The notes beneath the pieces were generated by a model. The model was given only the letters and a program-made list of their open reading frames with translations, made no database searches and was not told the origin of the DNA. Shown here one piece after another: positions 11,147-23,330 of a stretch of DNA of 64,000 nt (positions are counted from its first letter, which is position 1; every line of letters starts with the position of its first letter). Location of the stretch: the NCBI GenBank assembly GCA_031763025.1, contig JASSKH010000002.1, positions 21,219,168-21,283,167 of the forward strand. The letters run 5' to 3'. This DNA comes from Macrocystis pyrifera. Its lineage: Eukaryota > Sar > Phaeophyceae > Laminariales > Laminariaceae. Both the position numbers and the translations under genes were made by a program.

Positions 11147-12046
11147 AATGTCGTGCCGAGCAGGCGGTTCTGCGAGGATGGTCGAAAAGCTTCAAAGCTG
11201 GCGATGGAGGGGGGACGCCAGAATAAATACTCTTGGGGCTCCCGCCGTGGCGGAACAAACGAAGCCTGGTGACTCTCTGCAGGTTCAAGTGGAGCTCGTG
11301 GTACCTAATATACGTACAATGAGAACAACAACAACCCTAAAGAAAACAAAACAAATCAGTTTTTGGAGGCCACAGGCTTAATGCTTATTAGGCGACTTTT
11401 TTTAATGGATTTTCATGGACAAAACACCGCTCGTGGCGCGCGTTTTTTACTCGGTTTTAGTATTACCTTATTCCGACCCAGATGGATCAGGTATACCTGA
11501 TTTTGGCCATAGCCCAAAAAAATAATAGGTTTGCTTCTAGTCGAAAAAAAAAAAAAACGACAGAAAAAAGTACAATCGCCAAAAAAGAATGTAGTACATA
11601 GTCGCCAAGAGAGAATTGAACCCTGAGGCTAATCCATCAAAATTGACCGCCTCACCCATTGGCGTAGATGGTCATATCGAATTGAGGTGCCTGCGGTAAT
11701 TCATTTTGACTTACTGTATGGTAATTGGGAACTGTACCTTTGCTCGGTATTTGTTGGGTGGTAACGAAACACCACAGAAATGTTGATATTTGCACGGTAA
11801 ATGCTTGGATGGGAACGGGATAACATGATTTTCTCGGTAACGATTTGGATGGGAATGGGAGAACATGGTTTGCTTGGCAGCGGTTTGGACGGGAACGGAA
11901 ATTACGATATATCACGGCAACGTACCGTTTACCAATTACCGTGGTTTTACCGCGGTAAAAAGGCCGAAGTGAGCCCTGGTATTTTTAGCGGCAAGGATTT
12001 TGTTCTTCTCGCTTCTCGCTGCAACTGCAGCAGTCGTGCTGCTCGA

Positions 12047-12455
12047 GCTCATGCTCGTGCGCTTGAGTGCTGCTCGAGCAGCACGCAGCAGTACAGGAAC
12101 AGCAACAGCAGGCGTACGAGTGTTGCTGAGTGCTGCTGCTGCTGTTGCTGCTGAGTGCTCGTGTGCTCGTGACTGCTTCGCCACGTCGTGCTCGTGTTCG
12201 TCTCGTGCTCGTCGCGCTCAAGCAATCCAGTGATCGTGGTCTCTTGTTCTTTTTTTTCGGTGCAATAGGCATGGAAACCTACTCATGCTCGTGCGCTCGA
12301 GTGCCGCTATAGCAGTACGCAGCAGTACAACAACAGCAGCAACAGGCGAGTGCTGCTCGAGACGAGTGTTGCTCGCGGGCTGCCGAGTGCTTCTGCTGCT
12401 ACTGAGTGATCGTGTGCTCGTGACTGCTGGTCCATGTCGTGCTTGTGTTCGTCTC
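12047..12455. repeat. direct duplication of ~175 bp in GCT/CTCG-rich DNA
   Basis: 12047-12222 and 12282-12455 start with CTCATGCTCGTGCGCT and end with TGTCGTGCT-GTGTTCGTCTC. Between these landmarks both run through CAGCAGTAC-ACAACAGCA and GTGCTCGTGACTGCT in the same order. All open frames here are repeat translations. Confidence 0.75.
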
Positions 12456-12593
12456 CCTTTACTCTCTCTATCTCGGTGTGCAATCTGGTAAAGTTATAGT
12501 AGCAGTGGTAGTGCTGCTGTTGCGACGGGTCCGCTGCTGTAACCATGAGTATATACGGCTTTCGACAGTTATTAATTCAAACGTAGAGACAAA

Positions 12594-13700
12594 CATTTCA
12601 TGACGAGTGCAGATATTTTTTTTCTCATGATGCCCTCAATCGTATGTAGACCTCTACAGTAATGATTACAGCCGAGTTGCTACCTATTGACATTAATAGT
12701 GATGCTAGAGTTCTACTGCTGTTGCCACGATTTAGCTGCTGTTGTCGTGAGTACTTATTTGACATTCATTCGATCATTAGAAACTTTTCATGACGAATGC
12801 AGACAGATTTTTCATCGTGCCCCAGCCGTACGCATACCTGTGCATGAAAAAGTGCAGAGAGCTGCTTCCTACTACTAATAGTGATGTTTTACGATATTTC
12901 GTCTTTCTGTATTATTGACGCTGTTTTTGACACGCAGGTATAGCAGTAGTTACTACAGTACCAGGTGAAGAATAGTTGTAGTAGTATTAACAGTAATAGT
13001 AGCCCATATGGAACCGAGTGCATGCTGCTTTTATTAATGCCTGTCCAATAGCAGTAGTAGTACCTGTACTGCAAGTAGTAGCAATAGTCGTAGTCGTGAC
13101 GTGTCCGCTATTTCTGTTGTTGCCGTCTGCATGCTGCTTTTACCTGGCCAGTAGCAGTAGATGCCCACAACCGTATATAATATGTAGCTTGTACATTTAC
13201 AAAATCATTAGTAGTGGTAGTATAGTAGTTTGTAGCGTGCATGCTGTTTCTACCTTTACTACAGTACATCTATCAGCGTAGTAGTGGTAGTGGTGTACAT
13301 TAAGAGAAACAGTAGTGTAGTCATACCCCCAACTCATGGTACCGCTTGCATTCTACGTCGCCGTTGTATGGAGTTCTAGTATAATAGGAGAAGTAGTAGT
13401 AGGTACAGTAGTGTCGTACTATTCATGCTGTTTCTACGTGTACTGCATCTACGTATTACTGGTGGTGTCTAGTAACACTATAGTAGCCATGCCCCAACCC
13501 ATGGTACAGCGTGGTTATTTGACCTCTCTGTTTACCATGAGGTTGTCTGTATTTTGTATGAGCGTATGGTCAACAGTAGTACTTATTGCTAGGTAGTATT
13601 TTGTAGAGTGCATGCTGCTTCTACCTGTACTACATCTCCGTAGTAATAGTGTTGTATAGTGACGTTATAGCATTCAACCCATGGTGCATGTCGTAGTGAG
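12594..13700. repeat. duplicated block, then a GTA/TAG-rich array
   Basis: 12594-12710 and 12785-12900 share CATTTCATGACGAGTGCAGA, a T run, a CCC-A-CCGTA-GCA block and TAATAGTGATG. From about 13000 to 13700 the DNA is rich in GTA/TAG triplets, with a recurring TGCATGCTGCTTTTACC-like landmark (near 13019, 13127, 13239, 13428, 13611) followed by TACTGCATCTACGTA-like strings at 110-190 bp spacing. No gene is seen. Confidence 0.6.
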
Positions 13701-14775
13701 GAAGTTACCACAGAAAGAGCAGTACTTAGTTCCCGCCGACTACTATTACTCTTTCCTTCGATCAATACGCTAACCCATGGCTCCCGTTTCCGCCAACAAC
13801 AGCTATACGGGTGTTACCTGTGACTCCCTTTGCGCCTTGCGACGTCCCCGGATTTGACGTTACCCACATCCCCAAGGCGAACTTTGTAGGCAGTACTAAA
13901 CGCCGAAATACTGCGCGAACTCAAACCAGGAGCAGTATAGAATCCCTAAATACTCGAAGTACAGAGAATATCTAAGTTTTCAACCCCGAAATACTTTACT
14001 GTAGGTACAAACAGTATCTACAGCACCGGGTAAAGCATTTAAAACCTGAAACACTTGAAGCACAACACCCAGAGCATCGAACCTCAGACTCCTTCAACCA
14101 CGGCTAGAATGTCCAGTTCGAAATACCAGTGAGCTTCAAGCCTGGGGTTCCTGCAGAGTTGTCATCACGATACCGTAGACAGACGGTGCCCAGCGAAAAA
14201 CAAATGCGCAGAAACGGTGTTCGGGGTCGGGTGCTATTCTAACGCCTGTGATCACCGTTGCCCACAAAACTAGAAATTGAGCTTCCACGCCAAATTGGCG
14301 TTTCTTACTAGCGGGCGCCTTCTTCTGATATATACTACGAGTACGAGCATGTAGGCAGAGGTCGAAACGTACAAATTGAGTTGTATCGATATAGTCAGCA
14401 GTCGTGCTTGTTGCCTGGTACGTACGCGGCACAAGTTGCTCTTGTTCAGGTTATTGCGACCACAACAAAATATTTGATGCTGAAAGAACAACTTATTTTT
14501 TTAAGAAGTTAAATAAAGAGAAATCACTGTTTTCCCCCGAATTCGGAACCCCGACCGTTTTTTTTTTTTTTTTTCGAAAAATAAATGGTAGCATCCGTGA
14601 CTACACTAAAACTTTTTGCTTTTAGCAATACAGTAGCCCATGACTCACTTTGCTCCAAGATACTTTCTTATTCCAAAAAGGGGTGCAAGGGCTTTACCTG
14701 CGTCTCTCTTTTCAACTTGCGACCCCCCACGGATTTCACGCCGACCACATCTCGAAGAGGAATATCCCTGTCTCG

Positions 14776-14878
14776 TAGTTGGCGATCACAGAGCCTGCTG
14801 TGGCTGTGACGCCGCCCGCTCATTGAAGCGAGCCCAGACGTGTGGGTCAAGGCTACGTGTTTGCGTGGGTAGATAACT
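14776..14878 (+). repeat. dispersed repeat family B, copy 2
   Basis: This holds the same ordered blocks as 7100-7190, with an insertion after GTAGTTGGCGA. It is preceded by TATCCCTGTCTCGTAG, which also occurs in the LINE tail near 9700. Confidence 0.45.
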
Positions 14879-14994
14879 AAACGAGTGTTAAAGCGAAACA
14901 CCGACACCGGCCATTGCGGTACGCGGGGAACGGCGATGCGAACACCACCGTTCGTATTACCGGTATATAGTAAGAACGATTTGATGTCAAGACG

Positions 14995-15155
14995 GCACGG
15001 CAGTGCACGCACACAGCAGTGCACCATGGCATCGCATTCTCTAACCTCCTCTCTGCACTTGCGATGCAGTATCTCTGTCTCGTAGTGTGTGGGCACCAAG
15101 CAGTGTACCATGGAATTGCAATGTAGAGTATATTCACTGCATTTGCGATGCACGG
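14995..15155. repeat. tandem duplication, ~90-bp period
   Basis: CAGTGCACCATGGCATCGCA to GCACTTGCGATGCA is followed by CAGTGTACCATGGAATTGCA to GCATTTGCGATGCA. The two units differ at scattered positions. Confidence 0.65.
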
Positions 15156-15296
15156 TTAGCCTTAGTCCTGGGACTGAGCCCCGTAATATAGACGTTACCG
15201 GCTCTATGGTTGTCTGGTATTCGTCCCACCCTAACGTGCATTCGTTTTATTCGACCAGCCACAACCAAGAAAATTGACAGCAGCCGTCATATTTTT

Positions 15297-15935
15297 TTAC
15301 ATAGAGGCGGATACCCAAAAGCCCGAAGCATTCAGCAAATCAAAACGAGAGAAATGAAAAATGCCAAACATATTGGGATAGAGCATTACTCTGTAGCTAA
15401 ACAACCAAAAACATGACAGCAGCAGCCGCAGCAGCAGCAGCCGCAGCAGCAGCAGCAGCAGCAGAGACGGAAGGTGGCAGTGACGTGGCCGATGAACTCG
15501 TGCGTTTCCTTGGGCTCCAGCTGCTCGGAGCTGAGCCGCTCGCGGAGATGCATTCGCTGATTTTTCCGCTAAGTGTAGAAGTTGTCCTCCAAACCCCCAC
15601 AGAATATAACCGAGAGAGACTTCCTCATCATCAGCGTTCGTCTCGGCCGATGGGGGACCTTCAGCCTCATCAGCGAAATTAGCAACGGCCATAGTGCGTG
15701 CGCGAGCGACGCCATCGTGCCGTCGCTCCATTAGATGACAGTCGCGTCGCTCCCCGGCGTTGGCGGCGCGCCTCTCCCTTCCAGCATCTCCAATCGTTTT
15801 TCCGTGGCGAGCGAAAAACTCGTCGTCCTTTTTCTTCCGAGCTTCATGCAAATCTATTTTGGTTTTCTTTTGGTTGCGATTTGAATTTCCCGTCGTCACA
15901 GAACAAACGATCTTTGGTTCAGTGTCATTCTTCAC
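15297..15935 (-). pseudogene. Ala/Arg/Glu-rich coiled-coil protein relic, copy 1
   Basis: A 212-codon open frame. Residues ~1-145 are charged and helix-prone: RERRAANAGERRDCHL, then MERRHDGVARARTMAV, then ILWGFGGQLLHLAEKSANAS and PRAAQLRAAGAQG. The same order of segments occurs at 53.5-54.06 kb on the + strand (ERRHDGAARARDEAVAKH and FYGFGGQFLARQESA), so this is one protein family in two copies. After ~150 codons the frame enters a GCA tract (15412-15470 on +), read here as a Leu run, and the rest is non-conserved, so the original 3' end is lost. The function is unknown. A structural or Gag-like protein of a mobile element is possible, because the second copy lies between LTR-like repeats. 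Confidence 0.5.
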
Positions 15936-16369
15936 ACACGTGTGCGTTTATGATGCGGTACATTGTGTGGCGGGCGGTAGAACAAGACGTAAATTTGTGT
16001 TGTTGCACATTTTAGTATCAACTGAATGACGCTGCTGCAGTCTCCAAACATCCTGGAACACTTCACAAATACTGATTTCGCGGCCGTTCAATACGGGAAA
16101 ACATTCCGGTGGCAAAACGGGGTTATAATGGGTGGTTTCACGTGTCTCCACGCAGCAAAAAATCTTATTTGTGGACGTGTCAAAAGTTATCACAGGTTCC
16201 ATGCAATAGGTCTGGAGTACTATTTTCAAGTCATTTTCGGATAAAAGACAGCCCGACTTGCTCCGAACTTTTCAGTCCATCGAAAGGTTACGTTCGGTAA
16301 AAAATCATCTAGCAAATCTGCCCTATTCTTGTGGTTGTTACGAGGCTCAGTCGCAGGGCTAACAGTCTC

Positions 16370-16475
16370 TATCTGGTAGCGTGTGACCACGGACCTGGTA
16401 CGAGTCTCACTAAGAAGGAGAAGCAGCAAGGACACTGGATGTATGTGCAAGCTGTCGACGGGTAAAAATAGCGGT
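16370..16475 (+). mobile_element. isolated LINE 3' tail
   Basis: GTGTGACCACGGA, GACACTGGATGT and GCTGTCGACGGGTA match the ends of the LINE copies at 9.7-9.8 and 23.9-24.0 kb. No coding part is present, as expected for a very short 5'-truncated insertion. Confidence 0.5.
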
Positions 16476-16784
16476 TTAGTGCATACCTGGCACATGAAAT
16501 GTGAATGACGATAAAATGTACCCTACGGTATGGTACGTAATGCATACCTGGTATATATGTAAAGAATGCCAGACGGAACAAATACGGTGAATGTTTCGCT
16601 GATATGCGGACAACATGTAGTATGTACTGCTGTTACGAAGTATGTGGGAGAAGAGTCCGTGGATACGGCTTATGAGTGCAAACGCGACGACACGTATATG
16701 TATGTACATGGATACAGGGGTCTATGGACAAGGGTTATGAGTGTAGGGAAACTGACGCGAAATTGCACATACAGAGTGTCGGCC

Positions 16785-16854
16785 GCCACGGTGGTTCAGT
16801 GGTACCTTCCAAAGCTGCAGGAGTTGATTCCGTAAGTTCAAATCCCACCGTGGT
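16785..16854 (+). repeat. tRNA-Gly-like sequence, probably a SINE head
   Basis: GCCACGG at 16785-16791 pairs with CCGTGGT at 16848-16854 (one G-T), giving a 7-bp acceptor stem. The D-arm sequence TGGTTCAGTGGTA is the one typical of eukaryotic tRNA-Gly. A T-loop TTCAAAT is present, but its stem pairs poorly and the anticodon arm is weak with an oversized loop, so it should not act as a tRNA. The ~250 bases downstream contain a GAGAGCGCG string resembling the SINE bodies at 30.0 and 34.3 kb, which suggests a tRNA-derived SINE with internal pol III promoter boxes. Confidence 0.55.
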
Positions 16855-16899
16855 AAGAATTTTTTACTTTCAAAAATGAAAACAAGGAACCAACTGCCG

Positions 16900-18100
16900 A
16901 GAGCGCGTAGCGTGGGCAGGCGCGATTCGACGAGAGTCGAAGAGGGAAGCAATGGCTGAAGTCCTCTCGCGATGAAAATGAACGCACAAACCGTAGTGGG
17001 GGAGCTTGCTTTGTGACCCCGAATCTGACTTACGACGAGGTAGAAGAGACAAGATAGGGCGAAGATCTTTCATGCGAAGGCAACGAAAAAACGCAAAATA
17101 GCACCGGAAGGTCGAATGAACGCGCCCTATGGTTGGCTGCACGAGCTGTCAACGCAACGACTTGTTTTGTGGTGAATCAAAGGGGTCGTTCTCGATGAAA
17201 TGAGTTTTCAATTGCGTATCCAGTAGACTAAAATACAAATAATATACAGCCGGCTGGACAGGCAATGGAGCTATCGAGACGAAGTCGAAACGCGCCGTGG
17301 TGAAGCACGTATCGTTCTTCGTTTCATCTTAAATGTAACAGACAAGCGCCGACCGATTATTTGAACAGCTTGATTTCGGGTTGAGCGTGAAATAGGACAC
17401 GTTGTGGTAGATTGGAGAGTCATTGAAGGCGTCGTGAACAACAAAGGCAACGACATAAGCTCGCGTGTATCGCTGTCGAAGACCGACTCCCTATAGCGGA
17501 CAAACGAAGGTCGATTGCGGCGATATTCAATATCGCCAGCAAAGCAGCCCGGAAGCCCTGTAGGCAACGCTCTGGGCATGGGGTGGAAGCTTTGAGGTCG
17601 ACTCGATGTTTGGCAGCGTGTGCACACATCATCCCATTCCACTAACATACCGACCATAGCACAAAGAGAGCTTTACGAGACATTCCCGTGTGCACCGAGC
17701 CCCACAGTTCCGCGGAAGAGGGTCCGTGAGTGTTCCCCAGCAGAGACAAGTCTTCAATTTCAGTACTCGAAAGTATAAATACGACTTCGCCGCTGTTGCG
17801 GTGCGGGGTCGACAGCCAGTTTCACAACCCATAGTACACCGCACACCCAATGTGATCAACACATCCCTCGCTCTGGAGTACACACTCGCGGGTCTGCTCT
17901 CACTCACTGCACCCCTTTAAGGTGTTGAAAAAAGTCCCTGTGCGTGATCGTCACCAGTGATGAGTCTTGAGCTGGCGGGTCTCGAAGATGTAAAGGGAAG
18001 TACGCGAGAACAGCTCTACGGACAAGTTCAAGGTTGTGTTAGATAATGTACATACTTAGTATACCCGTGCGAAGTACACGGGGATGTACCTGTAGATAGG
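16900..18100. other. no gene recognised
   Basis: Unique-looking DNA with ORFs of 70-130 codons on both strands and no motif I recognise. 17690-17920 on + has a moderately protein-like frame (STRKYKYDFAAVAVRGRQP) but no support beyond that. Confidence 0.4.
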
Positions 18101-18700
18101 TTAGGTACGACCTCCGATACTTTAGGTACGACCTCCGATACTTACATGGGCATCGGGTCTACACATGGACAAAATACCCGGGATTAGGTACGCACTACGA
18201 TACGACCTCAATACTTGCCTAAATTTTGTTTAACTTTAGGTACGATTTCCGACTTTGCTAAGTATTACCGAAGTGTAGGTATGATAGCAGCGTCCCTGTG
18301 TAACGATACATATTGTGGGCATTATTTACATAAAATACCTCCGTCCTACCACGTACAGGGGTACTTGGTTGCACATTGCATGACGATATTTACCATACCG
18401 GCAGGCATAATGATACACAATGTACCCAAATGCGGTGGCATGTGTGCCCAATATCCGAGGATACAAGCAGCAGCAGTGCACCAGGACCAGGCTTTTTCCA
18501 GCATCCCTGAACGACGATTAGAGGTAAGACCCTGATTTCAATAACCCGGGTACCCGATGGGTATACCCGGACGTGTCCTACCCGTTTGACGGGTAAAGTC
18601 CGAGCTCAATACCCGCAGGTTCTCGGAGCCTGCACGCGATTGCGTCATCGAGAACCGGGTACCCGGGTACCCGGGGGTTTTCGGATCCCGCCGCGGGTAT
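18101..18700. repeat. short direct repeats and CCCGGGTACCCG strings
   Basis: TTAGGTACGACCTCCGATAC occurs twice back to back near 18104-18142 and again in weaker form near 18190-18260. From 18540 to 18700, CCCGGGTACCCG and its variants occur about six times. The same strings reappear at 19738-19845 and in 4990-5120. No gene is seen. Confidence 0.6.
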
Positions 18701-20340
18701 TCCGTGTCTCCGGTTAATTATGCCTGTACAACAGACTAAGAAATCCCAAAACGAAACACGCATACTTGCACATCGCGTATGACACCACAATCACACCCGA
18801 TACGCACACGGCAACATCGCCACACGGTACCGGCTGGGCACAATGAACCAGCAGACGAGCAGGGGCGATCCCTGCGACGAAATTTCTACCGCTGCCTCTC
18901 GGCGAAAGGAATTGCCCGTGGAGAGCGATCTTGCTGCAGTTCCCGCCGAAAGCTGTAGCACTGATACGTAAGCCTGCATGCTGTTATTTGGGCTGTCGCG
19001 TGCACGGTAGCCGACATGAGAGACCTTGGAACGTCACCAACTACGGCGCAAAAAATATCACTGGCTTTTGCTGTTCACGTATGCTTCCGCGAGTGCATAT
19101 ATCTAGCCGGGTGTGCCGCGATGCAGGCCTCGGGCCCCTACTGAATTTCAGGGGTATAGGCGGGGGTAGCCGCTTCTTTGCAAGCAACCATGTCCTTGTT
19201 TCTTTCCAGTTTGTTTCCTTTCCGCTCACGAATTCCTCTACTTTCGAGCACAGGCGTTGTATGGATGTATATGTGTTTTTCACGGTGAACTGTATTTTTT
19301 ACGCGTGACGTGCTATCCGCTGTTGTTCCGCATCACTACAACATACCTGGTACATTAATTGAGCAATACAGAGTCCATCAACATGTTGCTAGAACATATT
19401 TTCATCATAGATACGTTTCGATATACGATACGTAGTGGGTTGGAAGGCATGCACTGCAGTCTTCTAAGCGGGAGACCGTGAATCATCGCCCTATTACGTA
19501 ATTTATATGTTAACGTTTTGCGCGCATTCGAACCCACAATAACACGCCTGCGCAATGGAGTAATAGACGAGTAGACAAGTTAAAGACGGCTTAGGTATCG
19601 AATCAACAATCAACAACTGTTCGTACAAATCGTTTCAGATAGGAAACAATAATACGCACTACGCGCATCTTCCACTCGACTTTTATTCTCGTGACACCGA
19701 AACAGGTGGAAAAAACCTCGACAAAATTGCTGCCCGTTTGCCCGGGTACCCGTCAAAATGGCATTACTCGGCAAGTAGAGTAGGGTCCGGGCTCCAAAAT
19801 TTGGCGAGTACCCGTTTCTGGCGGGTACCCGCAGGGTCCTACGGTACATCTAACCCTGACACGCCACGCAAGGCGATGCCAAAACAAAAACACCAAATAC
19901 GGGTACCAAACGTGTTACGCAGAGAGGTCTGGAGACGTCACCAATTGACAGGAAGAAAGCACAGAAGCGATCATAAATGTAAGGGTGAGCATTTGGTGTA
20001 TAGGAACCAAACAAACTGCACTTCTATCAAGAGTCTACAGGCAGTCACAATGCAGAGCTGTGGGAGGAGACTCAAGTCGTGAAGTAGAAAGCCATTGCGG
20101 GAGTGGTATATTGGTGGTATCAAAAGTGCGGTGGCGTCAATGGTATTACTTAGCTGGTAATACGTAGTATAAAAATGTACCAGAAAAATACATTTCCAAG
20201 GTTGTGTTTTCAAATCTCCCGGCGGATTGGTAAAAATAAAGCTTAAGTTCACCACATTTCCACGTTCAGATTTCGTGTTGTGTGTCATTTTAACCCATAG
20301 CTCCCGTTGCAACAGCAGAGCAGGCTGCTGTTGTCTCTAG
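18700..20340. other. no gene recognised; GGGTACCCG strings at 19738-19845
   Basis: The only repeat signal is the CCCGGGTACCCG group shared with 18.6 kb. ORFs of up to 125 codons carry no recognisable motif. Confidence 0.4.
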
Positions 20341-20590
20341 GGTACGTGCAGAACCATACCTGGGGTATTTTCCCGGGAATTACGTGTTCCCGGAGCTTCT
20401 ATGAACTATGTAAGACATGCATACTCGCACCCGAAATTTCTGTCAGTTCTGTAAGACTTCTATACTAGTACCTGGAAAACCCGTAAATTCCGCAAGACTT
20501 CCATACTCGTACACGGAACTTTTGTAAGTTGTGTAAGACTTCCATACCCATACCAGGAATTGACAAACCCTACAAAACATAAGCTTGCAT
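20340..20590 (-). repeat. ~41-bp minisatellite array 1 (reverse orientation)
   Basis: Read on the minus strand, units follow the pattern GGTATGG-AGTCTTACA-AACT-ACA-AAGTTCCGGGTACGAG. The distal end (20341-20385) carries a CCCGGGAAAATACCCC-GG-ATGGTTCTG block that also ends the array at 59.6-60.0 kb, so the arrays share a defined terminus and not only a unit. Confidence 0.7.
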
Positions 20591-20962
20591 ATTTTTTGAG
20601 TCAGTATAATAGAATGAAAATGATGTGTTCAGACCCACATGATGTAGTGACAACGTAACACATCACCAGCATTCCACGATAAACGACACAAACTAAAAAT
20701 AGAATATTAAAATACAATACGCACGGTAGTTCCTGGTCGTATACTCTGTGACGTGCTTCGTGAGTGGTACGTTTCACCAAGTTTATGCCAGGTTTAAAGC
20801 ATTGCATGATGCCTCACGTACTAATACGTGTCAAAACACTGTTAGGGGTGTCAGCGAGGGCATATTATGGCCGGTAACGGCAATATATATACAGATGCAA
20901 CGTAAAACGAATGTGTTGCTCTTCAGCAATCGACCAATCGCATCCAGTGAAAAATCCTCGTC

Positions 20963-21357
20963 ATGAGCGGCTCAGAGCCCATGCTTGAGGCAACGTCCTT
21001 TGCTGTTGCTGCTCTTCCAGCTTATCCTTGGCCCTTGGCCCAGCTTGTGCCTGATGCGCTTTCTGAGCAAGCGCGCTCGAAACCACAACTCACAGCCCGC
21101 AATCAGCAGGTCATTTCACGCCTGCCTGTGTCGCGAACCTCTAGTGCTCAGTGCTCGTAGCGATGGCTGACCGCACGCCACGGGAGCAGCAGCCCACGAC
21201 AAGCAGCAATCAGCAGCAGCAGGCAGCAGGCAGCAGGCAGCAGCAGCCCCCCCCCCCGCCGCCCCCCCGGGCCGGTGCGGCTATAGTTACCCGCCCGACA
21301 GCGTTTGGCATACCCATCTGGACGAAAAAGTATGGACAGTTTGGGATTTCATGTTGA
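20963..21357 (+). other. Gln/Pro-rich frames, unsupported as a gene
   Basis: Two overlapping frames start with plausible ATGs (20963 and 21163). The second encodes MADRTPREQQPTTSSNQQQQ, a Gln/Ala stretch, a Pro run from a C-homopolymer, then ends soon after. Low complexity alone could produce this, so I do not call a gene. The 3' part runs into the MITE-like end at 21.36 kb. Confidence 0.2.
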
Positions 21358-21359
21358 TA

Positions 21360-21410
21360 CTATTAATATATACCCCTAAAACCGTCCTTATATTTCCGGC
21401 CAGAATGGTA
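21360..21410. mobile_element. MITE-like terminus related to 53.34-53.43 kb
   Basis: AACCGTCCTTATATTTCCGG-CAGAATGGTACTCTTTTT parallels the right arm of the inverted repeat at 53393-53428 and the flanking run of that element's left arm. The partner arm is not clear here, so this is probably a truncated copy. Confidence 0.4.
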
Positions 21411-22436
21411 CTCTTTTTGGAAAAAAACAAATGTTGTCGTCCATTCGCAGCCTGGTCTCGCATTTCCCGCTTGAGTACCACTCTCGTCCAGATGTTTCAC
21501 GACTGTGTCACGCATAGCTTCCGCATGATACCGCGAGCATTGATAGCCTGCTCATGGCGCGCGCAGTGCTGCTGTCTCGACGGTGTTGTGGGTTCGCGCC
21601 CTGTGGCGAGCACCGGCATTCCGTTTTTGAGCGCTGGCAGACCCAGTGTTTGCGCGATTGGATGCGCTATTATGATGCCATGCACAAATAGGCGCTTTAT
21701 GGATGTTGGCTTCTCCTTAGAAAAGAAAAATATAAACGCTGTTTGTTGTGCCGTGTGCTCTACACCCCATGGCAGTGAACACACTTGGGTCCTTTAGGTA
21801 ACGTTAACAAGTCATTTCAGTACCCAACATCGCTGGGGGAAATTCAAGGTTTTTCGCCTTTTCGCGTGTCGTACTTAGTCAAAATGATCGATAGTTATGT
21901 GTTCAGGTAATATTACTCACACTCATTGGCTTACCAAAACAAAAGGATCAACTCGGCGCGTGTACCCGAGAAACGTCCGTTGGAAATCAGAAGTGTCTGT
22001 AGTGTTTAATCACGTAAAGTGATCTCGGGCAGATTGGCATGTTTTTCTTGGTCGTTCCGAAAAACTCCACATAGGTTGACTATTTTTTGTGGTGGAAAAG
22101 GCCCTCACTGACACCCTAACTGTATACCAGGTATTGATAAGTGAAACAATAGATAGGGGGTCTGATATACATACCTGGTACATACGAAGTTTCCATTGCT
22201 TTCAAAAGAGCCAACGGACAATAGCATGAGTCAAATGATGAGTGCAAGAACAACTACAATGAGCCAATGAAAGATGGGGCTGACACCAACTGCTTTCACA
22301 GAGGCGCTCAGAGGCCAACTGGTTAGTGCTTCCTGACTGTTGGAGTGAATCGAAACTTATACTTGGTAAATACAAAGCGTATACTAGGTACGTAGAGTAC
22401 GTTTACCGTAAACATAACACACCTTGCCGATAGAGC

Positions 22437-23330
22437 GGTTTCGGATAAGAAAACGGAGACCATGCTGCTGCGGACCCCGAACCAGGCACCCCAGACCTCA
22501 CCGCTCGTCATCGAAGCAGCGGGACAGAGGTATAGAGAGACGATGCAGTTTTTTGTACCTGGGCGGTCTTACTGTCGCAAGTGCTGACATTATGCCAGAG
22601 GTCACACGAGGGATCCGACTCGCATGGGCATCCTACTATTGGTTCAAACGGGAGCAGTATGATATGCCCTCGTTGACTCCAAAAGTGCGCATGCTAAAGG
22701 CCGAGGTGATGGAGACCCTGCTGTACGGGTGTGTGACGTGGACTCTTAGCCGGGAGCACTTCGCTGAGCTCCGAACAGCACACCACAAACTCCTACAGAT
22801 CGTAGGCTTCCGGCGCCGACAACGCACTAACCACCGCATGTCGTACGCCAAGCCCCTCAAAAAGGCACAATGCGAGAGTGTTGAGGCGACCATCCGCGAA
22901 CGACGCCCCCTCTTTGCGGGGGCCGTCCACGGACGACCAATGAGCGGCTGACCGACCCGCCGGGTGATGTTTGGGACGATGGATGGTGGGAACCCAGGAC
23001 CAGGCCGACCAGAAAAGAACTGGGCCCAATATCTAGCAGACGACCTCAGGGCTTTTCAAGCCACCGAGGGGTCCAGGGAGAGCTGCCCTTAGCTGTTTCG
23101 AAGTAGAGACAGTGTTATGGCGGAGGGCGGCTAAGAAGAGCGGGAAGTGGTACCGGGGGGTCGTCGAAGCGGCGGACTGTTTCATGGTGACGTGGCACAG
23201 ATACGAGGCGCGGAGAAGCTGGCTGCGCCACGCAGCTGAAGACACCAAGAGCGACGACAAGGGGTGGGGTGTCAGGGCAGCCTTACCGATACAGCTGTCG
23301 ACGAATGCAGAAACGAAATGATAGATCGGG
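22437..23330 (+). pseudogene. LINE reverse transcriptase C-terminal region, copy 2
   Basis: Frame 1 from about 22437 reads VSDKKTETMLLRTPN, then PLVIEAAGQRYRETMQ. At a T6 run near 22547 the frame shifts, and frame 2 continues FLYLGGLTVASADIMPEVTR, a LKAEVMETLLYGCVTWTLS block, LQIVGFRRRQR and RERRPLFAGAV, ending at a TGA at 22949. These are the thumb and tail motifs of LINE reverse transcriptases (K-K-T-E-M, F-YLG, LLYGC-TWTL). The YxDD core lies upstream of what is preserved. A third piece (22966-23250) holds AAKKSGKWYRGVVEAADCF, as in copy 1. The copy is 5'-truncated and frameshifted, hence dead. It is better preserved than copy 1 and suits family assignment. Confidence 0.8.

Noticed and set aside
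16785..16854. Functional tRNA-Gly gene
   Set aside because: The T stem pairs poorly and the anticodon arm is weak with an oversized loop.
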